Part shown: in pieces, positions 16,420-23,020 of the stretch
How the letters are laid out: every line of letters starts with the position of its first letter
Position numbering within the stretch: position 1 is the first letter of the stretch
Assembly: GCA_904501945.1 (NCBI GenBank)
Contig: CAJGCU010000011.1
Span: 1-30,971, forward strand
Origin: an uncultured Bacteroidaceae bacterium
GTDB taxonomy: Bacteria; Bacteroidota; Bacteroidia; Bacteroidales; Bacteroidaceae
Length of the DNA: 30,971 nucleotides
Direction: 5' to 3'
The notes under the pieces: model-generated
The model's database searches: none
Told to the model about the DNA's origin: nothing
What the model saw: the letters and a program-made list of their open reading frames with translations, nothing else
Translations under genes and position numbers: made by a program

Positions 16420-17742
16420 TTATTTCTCAGGGAAGATGATTCTATAGTTTCCGCTCAGGTGCATAAAAGCGAAGAGGCGGAGAAGTCCATCATAGTAAGC
16501 ATCAAAGTATCCATCTTCGAATGGAACGTGCTTAGCATTCCAAAGAGCATCGACAAACTCCTTACTCTTGGCATGACTACACATCATAGACGCAGCCGCT
16601 GTTGTTGCAACAAGGCCAATAGAATGGCGAAGCTTCTTGAATCCGCCAGCCTGCAGAATCTCATCCTCCTCCGGGAGGCTTCCGTCCACACGATACTGGT
16701 CAACGAAATCGTTGATACCCTTAGAATAGAAGAAGTTCTGTATTTTCTCTCCATACTGCTGCTGCCATTCGCGGTCTGCACAACTCCATTCGTAGTCGAG
16801 AGCGATGTTCATAGGCACACGCCATGAATCGTAGCGGAAGTTGTTGGCACCATTGCGACGGCCTCCAAAGCCCTGCATCGGACCGCCATCGTACTGGCTG
16901 TAGTCAGCATTGAGACCAGTCTCTTCATGGATAGCCTTATGGAGGAACTCACGAGACTTCTGCGCACACTCATTCCAGTAGTCAGCGCGTCCATCGTCGG
17001 CCCATCGTGCCCACACCTCATAGAATGCAGGCACATGATAAGATGGGTCAGTATAGCGCTGCCCGAATCCATCTGGAGTGAAAGTAATGAGTTTGTTTTC
17101 TGGGTTGATAAGGTACATCATCTGTTTCTGAGGAGCCTGAGCATTCTGCTGCTGCCCGAAAGCAGGCATTGGACGTCCCTCCACCTCGCGTGGCATCGTA
17201 CAGTTGAGAATACGCTGTGCCTCAGCCTTGTAGTTAATGCCCGTATCATCGCCCCAGCGGTTAGACGCAAAAAGAAGGGCTGTGATGAAATACAGCTCGC
17301 CGTCACTGGCAGCGCCAGCCGAATTCATCGTTCCGTCAGTTTTGCAGCTCCATGCAAAGTACCCCTCGCGTGGACCCGACTGATGCTGCATGTACTTGCG
17401 GCTCCAGCGCCACAGGCGGTCGAAGATGTCCTTCTCGCCAAACTGTACTGCTACCATTAAGCCATAAGACATACCTTCAGTACGCGCATCATTATTCTTG
17501 ATGTCAGACACATAGGCCATCGTGTCCCCCACCTCGAAGTACACTTTGTTAGGGCCGCGGAACACATCGTTGAAGACTTCCTTCAGTTTGGCATCCACGT
17601 CCTTTTTCGAGTAACCCATCTCAACAAAAAGATTACGATACTTCTTTGTCTCGAATGCACCCTTCTCCCATGGAGTGTAGGTTTGTGCGCTGAGCCCAAC
17701 AGCCATACACATAGCCATTATACCAGTAAAAATTTTTTTCAT
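16420..17742 (-). CDS. GH8 reducing-end xylose-releasing exo-oligoxylanase (Rex-like)
   Basis: A 440-residue secreted enzyme; the signal peptide ends at GLSAQ (residue 20). It begins the mature domain with YTPWEKGAFETKKYRNLF, typical of Rex-type GH8. RTEGMSYGLMVAVQ carries the general acid Glu89; ASDGELYF carries the conserved Asp147; FRYDSWRVPMN carries Asp305, the probable general base. Family reaction: inverting hydrolysis that removes xylose from the reducing end of xylo-oligosaccharides. Length is slightly above the typical 380-430 because of a Gln-rich insert at about 195-208 (FGQQQNAQAPQKQ). The gene lies 120 bp after the GH51 stop on the same strand with no clear promoter of its own, so it is probably the second gene of that operon. 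A chitosanase or endoglucanase role is less likely given the xylan enzymes nearby. Confidence 0.9.
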   Translation of the reverse strand: MKKIFTGIMAMCMAVGLSAQTYTPWEKGAFETKKYRNLFVEMGYSKKDVDAKLKEVFNDVFRGPNKVYFEVGDTMAYVSDIKNNDARTEGMSYGLMVAVQFGEKDIFDRLWRWSRKYMQHQSGPREGYFAWSCKTDGTMNSAGAASDGELYFITALLFASNRWGDDTGINYKAEAQRILNCTMPREVEGRPMPAFGQQQNAQAPQKQMMYLINPENKLITFTPDGFGQRYTDPSYHVPAFYEVWARWADDGRADYWNECAQKSREFLHKAIHEETGLNADYSQYDGGPMQGFGGRRNGANNFRYDSWRVPMNIALDYEWSCADREWQQQYGEKIQNFFYSKGINDFVDQYRVDGSLPEEDEILQAGGFKKLRHSIGLVATTAAASMMCSHAKSKEFVDALWNAKHVPFEDGYFDAYYDGLLRLFAFMHLSGNYRIIFPEK

Positions 17743-17809
17743 CTCTTAAACGTTCTGTGATTGTGTAAATAAACAATTTTTTGTTAATTGGTTGAAAATA
17801 CAAAATTTC

Positions 17810-17854
17810 GAGTATCTAAGGCAGGGAACCTCGTCCTCACAACCTTAGATACTC
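17810..17854 (-). terminator. Stem-loop between GH51 and GH8 genes (terminator or mRNA processing/attenuation site)
   Basis: GAGTATCTAAGG (17810-17821) and CCTTAGATACTC (17843-17854) are perfect 12-bp inverted repeats with a 21-nt loop. On the minus strand the stem is followed by GAAATTTTGTATTTTC, only moderately T-rich. It starts 9 bp after the GH51 stop and lies 68 bp before GH8, so it may reduce GH8 expression relative to GH51 or protect the GH51 message. Confidence 0.6.
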
Positions 17855-17862
17855 AAAATCCA

Positions 17863-19842
17863 TTAAAGTTTAATACGAATTACAGAACAAGAGTAAGGTT
17901 CTGCTGTCACCTTCATTTTCTTTGCAATACCAATCTCCTTGTCTATCGGAGCAACAGGCTGTACTTCATAGTTGTTCTCTGTGTCAGGCGCGCCGCTGAT
18001 AGTCGTCATCGTAGCCTTGGCTGGAAGATTCTTGAAGCGGCTCAAGTTAATGCTTGCTTGCTTTGCCTCAGCAGCAGCATTCACCACCTTGATGTAAAGT
18101 TCGCCCTTCTCCGTGTTGAGCACACAAGACGCACCTTGGAACTTGTCTGCACCCTCAAACTTAGCTACGTCACCATAGTAGTAATCGCCCGCTGTTGTTC
18201 CGAACATCTGCTGCACATAGTAGCTGCATGTTGGATATACTCTCGTGTTGTCAAAATAAATCAGGTCTGGATTCCAGTTCGTCTGTCCCTTCTTAGCCAA
18301 AAGTGGCGCATAGCTTGTCATCACCACAACATCGCCATTTCTTTCGATACCGAGCAAATAGAGCGCCTCTGCCAATGCATCAATCATCTTCTTATCCTTT
18401 GCCGCATATTCACCCACATATACCTTTGTGTTTCTCTTGCGAGGATAGTTGTCATAATTATGCTGGTTGTCAAAGAAATACTCCCTTCTCTCATAATAGT
18501 GTTCATCGAGGATAGCGAGGTCAATCTCCTCTGCAATCTTCCAACCCGTATCATAGTCTGGATTGCCTTTGTGTGAACCTGGTCCAGCAGTACCCACGAT
18601 TACGATTTCAGGATGCTTCTCACGTATTTTGTTATAGATATACTTGAAACGTTCAGCAAACTCAGGAGTAATTTTCTCCTCGTTGCCTAGTCCCAAATAC
18701 TTCAGGTTGAATGGTTCCGGATGGCCCGCTTCAGCGCGCTTCTTTCCCCACTCGGTTGTCACGTCGCCATTTGCCCACTCAATCAGGTCAAGCGCCTCAT
18801 CTACCCACTCGTCCATCTCGCTCATAGGTACGGCCCACTGAGCCTGCTCCTTCAAGCCCCAACTTCCGCCTGCGCCCTGGCAGCTCACACCTACAGGAAG
18901 AATTGGGATCGGTTCCGCATTCAGGTCCTCGCAGAACTGGAAGTACTCGAAGTAGCCCAAGCCCATAGACTGGTGGTAGCCCCAGGTGTTCTTCTGTCCA
19001 AGACGTTCCTCTTTAGGTCCGATGGTCTTCTTCCAGCGATACGTGTTCCAAAAACCGTCACCGCCGCCATGCACGACACATCCACCAGGAAAACGAACAA
19101 ACTTCGGCTCCAAGGCCGCTATTGCCTCTGCCAAATCCTTGCGGAGACCATGTCCCTTATAGGTATCTTGTGGCATCAATGACACCATGTCCACATCCAG
19201 TTCGCCATTGGCGAGAGCCAGCACCATCAGACGTGCATTGGGGCAATCCTCGCTCGCCGTAAGCGTCACGCCATACTTCTTCCAGCCAGTTCCGCCAGTC
19301 TTCAATTCTGCATCTGCCAGCACCTTGTTGCGATCGCCTACCAGCACCACACGCACTGGCATGGCAGCGCCCTTAGGACTGCGCATAAACACAGAGAAAT
19401 CATATTTTGCTGCTGCCTTTACCGCCATGCCGTCAAAGCCGTCGTTCTGAATACCGACACCTGTCCAGCCATTATAGTCAGAAAAACGTCCCACGCGCTC
19501 AGCCACAATACGCATATAGTGAGGGTTGTTAGCATTCAGCGCATTGTCCATGCGAGGCTCGATGTAACCCGTCGAATGGCCATGACGCTGCATTCTCCAA
19601 AAAGAACCCGGCCCCCAGCCGTCGCGTTCAGCTGGGCTGTACTCAAAAGAGCCATTCTGAACCAATTCCGCATACAGGCCTCCGTCTGCCGAATGACTGA
19701 TATCCTCAAAGAATATACCAATCAGTTCCTTACTAATTTTCTTTCCTCCAGATGGAGCTTTCACTTTCTGGGCAGATACACTCAGCGCACCTCCCATCAA
19801 GGCAGCAGCAGCTGCCACTTTCATTACATTAGCTAAATTCAT
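17863..19842 (-). CDS. GH51 alpha-L-arabinofuranosidase
   Basis: A 659-residue secreted enzyme. The ATG at 19842 is chosen because an earlier in-frame GTG (19872) overlaps the -7 promoter box, and because it gives a leader of MNLANVMKVAAAAALMGGALSVSA. Mature protein starts with KKISKELIGIFFEDISHSADGGLYAE, a GH51 hallmark. Residues about 70-225 form a CBM4-like insert seen in Bacteroidetes GH51 enzymes. The barrel has VRFPGGCVVHG (249-258), the acid/base in LGLGNEE (Glu388) and the nucleophile in KVYVGEYA (Glu478). Residues about 560-659 are the C-terminal jellyroll. Family reaction: retaining release of arabinose from arabinoxylan or arabinan fragments. It leads the operon with GH8, so arabinoxylan oligosaccharides are the likely substrate. 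Confidence 0.93.
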   Translation of the reverse strand: MNLANVMKVAAAAALMGGALSVSAQKVKAPSGGKKISKELIGIFFEDISHSADGGLYAELVQNGSFEYSPAERDGWGPGSFWRMQRHGHSTGYIEPRMDNALNANNPHYMRIVAERVGRFSDYNGWTGVGIQNDGFDGMAVKAAAKYDFSVFMRSPKGAAMPVRVVLVGDRNKVLADAELKTGGTGWKKYGVTLTASEDCPNARLMVLALANGELDVDMVSLMPQDTYKGHGLRKDLAEAIAALEPKFVRFPGGCVVHGGGDGFWNTYRWKKTIGPKEERLGQKNTWGYHQSMGLGYFEYFQFCEDLNAEPIPILPVGVSCQGAGGSWGLKEQAQWAVPMSEMDEWVDEALDLIEWANGDVTTEWGKKRAEAGHPEPFNLKYLGLGNEEKITPEFAERFKYIYNKIREKHPEIVIVGTAGPGSHKGNPDYDTGWKIAEEIDLAILDEHYYERREYFFDNQHNYDNYPRKRNTKVYVGEYAAKDKKMIDALAEALYLLGIERNGDVVVMTSYAPLLAKKGQTNWNPDLIYFDNTRVYPTCSYYVQQMFGTTAGDYYYGDVAKFEGADKFQGASCVLNTEKGELYIKVVNAAAEAKQASINLSRFKNLPAKATMTTISGAPDTENNYEVQPVAPIDKEIGIAKKMKVTAEPYSCSVIRIKL

Positions 19843-19871
19843 ATGGTTTTGATTAGAGTTGTTATCGGCCA

Positions 19872-19900
19872 CAAAGATACAAAAAAATATCTATTCTCAA
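19872..19900 (-). promoter_or_regulatory. Promoter of the GH51-GH8 operon
   Basis: On the minus strand TTG (19900-19898) is followed, after an 18-nt spacer, by TATCTTTG (19879-19872). This fits the Bacteroidetes promoter pattern of TTTG/TTG, a spacer of about 19 nt and TAnnTTTG. Transcription would start near 19865, giving a leader of roughly 20-25 nt before the ATG at 19842. Confidence 0.65.
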
Positions 19901-20029
19901 GCATATTCAGGTAACCAAACTTATCACAAATGTTACATCAACCCATTTATCGTACATTTTCATCCACACATTTCCATAACCCCACGCTTCCCCTACCTCC
20001 CCAATAGGCAGCAGAAGACCCATAAAAGG

Positions 20030-20068
20030 GGTAAGACTCTCACCTATGATACACGTGAGACTCTCACC
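20030..20068. repeat. Array of two 15-bp odd palindromes at 24-bp pitch (second copy)
   Basis: GGTAAGACTCTCACC (20030-20044) and CGTGAGACTCTCACC (20054-20068) are centred at 20037 and 20061, again 24 bp apart with a 9-bp spacer. They match the array at 1419-1481, including the following CACCCCT....GGTG block. The array lies in the 513-bp gene-free stretch between the GH51 and tyrS starts (19843-20355). Apart from the two promoters and this array, no other element is recognised there. Confidence 0.72.
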
Positions 20069-20285
20069 CCTTTCGAGGTGCAGGAAGAACCTCAAAGCAG
20101 AAATACTCCACCTCACAATGGCATTTGTATTTGAATACAGAATTTAGGCATATTACCCATCAAGAGATATAAAATAATGTCATTTCGTGTTTTTCCTTTT
20201 TTTGTTTTTTCAACCTTCACACCTTTTTACCATACACTTTATTAAAAAAAACAGATAAGCGTCGCCAAGATTCAAAAAAAAGCCG

Positions 20286-20293
20286 TATCTTTG
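20286..20293 (+). promoter_or_regulatory. -7 box for tyrS
   Basis: TATCTTTG, a full match to TAnnTTTG, followed by GCCCC, lies 63 bp before the tyrS ATG. The short leader contains a small GCCAG-CCATA-CTGGC hairpin (20308-20322). No T-box-like leader is seen. Confidence 0.6.
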
Positions 20294-20355
20294 CCCCATT
20301 ATAAAAGCCAGCCATACTGGCAAATGCATATACGGAAATTTTAAATCACACATAA

Positions 20356-21651
20356 ATGAAAGATTTTGTACAAGAACTCACTTGGCGTGGCATGATTCAC
20401 CAAATGATGCCAGGCACGGACGAACTGCTCAAGAAGGAGCAGGTAACTGCATATCTGGGGATTGACCCAACGGCTGACTCTCTCCACATCGGACATCTCT
20501 GCGGCGTGATGATGCTCCGCCACTTCCAGCGTTGCGGACATAAGCCGCTGGCGCTTGTGGGAGGCGCAACGGGCATGATTGGCGACCCTTCGGGAAAGAG
20601 CCAGGAGCGCAATCTGCTGGACGAGGAGACGCTGCGTCACAACGTGGCTTGCATCAAGGAGCAGCTGGCACGTTTCCTTGACTTTGACAGCAACGAGCCC
20701 AACAAGGCTGAGCTGGTGAACAACTACGACTGGATGAAGGACTTCAAGTTCCTCGACTTTGTGCGCGATATCGGCAAGCACATCACGGTGAACTACATGA
20801 TGGCAAAGGAGTCAGTGCAGAAGCGTCTGAATGGCGAAGCTCGCGACGGACTTTCGTTTACGGAGTTCACTTACCAACTGCTGCAGGGCTATGACTTCTA
20901 TTACCTGAATGAGCACAAGAACTGCAAGCTGCAACTGGGTGGAGCCGACCAGTGGGGCAACATCACTACGGGCTCAGAACTCATCCGCCGCATGAACGGA
21001 AAGGAGTGCTTTGCGCTGACTTGCCCGCTCGTAACAAAGAGCGACGGACGCAAGTTTGGAAAGACTGAAAGCGGCAACATCTGGTTGGATAGAAACTACA
21101 CTTCTCCATACCAATTCTACCAGTTCTGGCTCAATGTGCCTGATGAGGACGCGAAGCGATATATCAAGATTTTCACTTCGCTGGAGAAGGAGGAGATTGA
21201 GGCCATCATTGCTGAACAAGACGCTGACCCAGGACGCCGAGTGCTCCAGAAGCGCCTAGCAGAAGAGGTAACCATCATGGTTCATTCGCGCGAGGACTAT
21301 GAACTAGCGGTAGAGGCCAGCAACATCCTCTTTGGCAAATCAACCAAGGAAAGCCTTTTGAAACTTGACGAACAGACATTGCTGGATGTCTTTGCCGGAG
21401 TGCCGCATTTTGAGGTGGAGAAGAGCCTGTTTGAAGCAGGTGTGAAGCTGTCTGACCTGACTGTTGACCACACTCAGGTATTCCCCAGCAAGGGCGAGGT
21501 GAAGACGCTCGTGAAGGGCGGAGGCGTGAGCGTCAACAAAGACAAGGCTACTGCACCCGACCAACTGCTGACAGCAAACGACTTGCTTGACGGCAAATAC
21601 ATGCTCATACAGCAAGGCAAAAAGAAATACTCTCTCATCATTGCGAAGTAA
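20356..21651 (+). CDS. tyrS: Tyrosyl-tRNA synthetase
   Basis: A 431-residue class I aminoacyl-tRNA synthetase of the bacterial TyrRS type. The HIGH motif is HIGH at residues 44-47 in GIDPTADSLHIGH, and the KMSKS loop is KFGKT at 233-237. Tyrosine-site residues are recognisable in YDFYYL and GGADQWGNI. The C-terminal S4-like RNA-binding domain spans about 360-431 (VKTLVKGGGVSVNKDKA). It charges tRNA-Tyr with tyrosine in the cytosol. Length and motifs are those of an intact enzyme. It has its own -7 box, and serB follows after a 98-bp gap that holds a perfect 16-bp inverted repeat. Confidence 0.98.
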   Translation: MKDFVQELTWRGMIHQMMPGTDELLKKEQVTAYLGIDPTADSLHIGHLCGVMMLRHFQRCGHKPLALVGGATGMIGDPSGKSQERNLLDEETLRHNVACIKEQLARFLDFDSNEPNKAELVNNYDWMKDFKFLDFVRDIGKHITVNYMMAKESVQKRLNGEARDGLSFTEFTYQLLQGYDFYYLNEHKNCKLQLGGADQWGNITTGSELIRRMNGKECFALTCPLVTKSDGRKFGKTESGNIWLDRNYTSPYQFYQFWLNVPDEDAKRYIKIFTSLEKEEIEAIIAEQDADPGRRVLQKRLAEEVTIMVHSREDYELAVEASNILFGKSTKESLLKLDEQTLLDVFAGVPHFEVEKSLFEAGVKLSDLTVDHTQVFPSKGEVKTLVKGGGVSVNKDKATAPDQLLTANDLLDGKYMLIQQGKKKYSLIIAK

Positions 21652-21662
21652 ATGAAAGAAGG

Positions 21663-21714
21663 CTTTATGGTTGTATGGTCACAGATAATTGTCCGAAGCC
21701 ATACAACCATAAAG
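21663..21714. repeat. Perfect 16-bp inverted repeat between tyrS and serB
   Basis: CTTTATGGTTGTATGG (21663-21678) and CCATACAACCATAAAG (21699-21714) are exact reverse complements around a 20-nt loop. It starts 12 bp after the tyrS stop and ends 35 bp before the serB ATG. There is no T-tract on the plus strand, so it is not a standard intrinsic terminator; it may be a 3' stabiliser, an attenuator or a repeat element. Confidence 0.7.
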
Positions 21715-21749
21715 TTAACATACCATCAAAAAAACACCGACATCATACC

Positions 21750-22976
21750 ATGGAAGAACTGATTCTCATACGCATCACGGGAGAAGACCGTCCAGGGCTC
21801 ACAGCTTGCATCATGAACATTCTTGCCAGTCACGATGTGGACATACAGGATATCGGACAGGCTGTCATCCATTCGACACTCTCGCTCGGCATTCTGACTC
21901 GCGTGGCGGAACAACGCGCAGGCCACGTCATGAAGGAGCTGCTGTTCAAAGCTAGCGAACTAGGTGTCAACATCAAGTTCTATCCCGTCACCATGAGCGA
22001 GTATGAGAATTGGGTGGGACGACAAGGCAAAAACCGATATATCCTTACTGTACTGGGACGCCGACTGAAGGCAAGGCAGATTGAAGCAATCAGCCAGCTG
22101 ATTGCAGAGCAAGGACTTAATATCGACGCCATCCAGCGCCTCTCTGGACGAGAAAGCATACAACACCCCATGGAAAAGACTCGGGCATGCATCCAATTTT
22201 CGGTGAGAGGAACACCTCGAAACAAGGGGGAACTGCATGCTGAACTGTTGAAGATGTCGAGAGATTTAGAGATAGACTGCTCGTTCCAGATTGACAACAT
22301 GTATCGCCGCATGCGACGTCTCATTTGCTTCGACATGGACTCTACGCTAATTCAGACTGAGGTGATTGACGAATTGGCACGCAAGCACGGTGTATATGAA
22401 CAAGTGGCAGCCATCACAGAGAGCGCCATGCGAGGAGAGATTGACTTCAAGGAGAGCTTTGCGCAGAGATGCAAACTGCTCAAGGGGCTGGATGTCAACG
22501 TCATGAAAGACATTGCAGAGAATCTGCCCTTCACTGAGGGAGTAGACCGACTCATGTATGTACTGAAAAAATATGGATACAAGATTGCCATCCTGAGCGG
22601 CGGATTCACCTATTTTGGCGAATACATCCAGAAGAAGTATGGCATCGACTACGTATATGCCAACGAGCTTGAAGTGGATGAGACAGGCCATCTCACCGGA
22701 AATTACGTCGGCGAAGTCATCGATGGACAGCGCAAGGCCGAGCTCCTCAAACTTATTGCGCAAGTAGAGAAAGTTGACTTGCAACAGACCATCGCTGTAG
22801 GAGATGGAGCAAACGACTTGCCTATGCTGGCGCAAGCCGGTCTCGGCATAGCCTTCCACGCAAAGCCCCGTGTAGCAGCCAATGCACAACAAAGCATCAA
22901 CACCATCGGGCTGGATGGAGTACTTTATTTCCTCGGCTTCAAAGATAGCTATCTCGACGAGAAAGGAAGAGAATAA
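21750..22976 (+). CDS. serB: Phosphoserine phosphatase with N-terminal ACT domains
   Basis: A 408-residue protein taking the ATG at 21750 (MEELILIRITGEDRPGLTAC); an upstream GTG would extend the frame through the inverted repeat and is unlikely. Residues 1-80 and about 95-180 are two ACT-like regulatory domains, then a HAD phosphatase: FDMDSTL (194-200, nucleophile Asp195 and acid/base Asp197), ILSGGFTYFG (281-290) and GDGANDLPML (351-360). Family reaction: O-phosphoserine to L-serine, last step of serine synthesis. ACT domains commonly bind amino acids, so feedback by serine is plausible. It lies 98 bp after tyrS, and the glycosidase gene starts 44 bp after its stop. Confidence 0.95.
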   Translation: MEELILIRITGEDRPGLTACIMNILASHDVDIQDIGQAVIHSTLSLGILTRVAEQRAGHVMKELLFKASELGVNIKFYPVTMSEYENWVGRQGKNRYILTVLGRRLKARQIEAISQLIAEQGLNIDAIQRLSGRESIQHPMEKTRACIQFSVRGTPRNKGELHAELLKMSRDLEIDCSFQIDNMYRRMRRLICFDMDSTLIQTEVIDELARKHGVYEQVAAITESAMRGEIDFKESFAQRCKLLKGLDVNVMKDIAENLPFTEGVDRLMYVLKKYGYKIAILSGGFTYFGEYIQKKYGIDYVYANELEVDETGHLTGNYVGEVIDGQRKAELLKLIAQVEKVDLQQTIAVGDGANDLPMLAQAGLGIAFHAKPRVAANAQQSINTIGLDGVLYFLGFKDSYLDEKGRE

Positions 22977-23020
22977 AAACAACAGCACTTTTTCAAACAC
23001 ACAACCTTAACAAATTGATT

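Noticed and set aside
20294..20355. T-box or riboswitch leader for tyrS
   Set aside because: The leader is only about 60 nt with a 5-bp hairpin. No T-box core or specifier loop can be seen.
23015..23020. TTG start two codons before the ATG of the GH-A gene
   Set aside because: The ATG at 23021 starts a normal lysine-lysine signal peptide; the TTG adds nothing.
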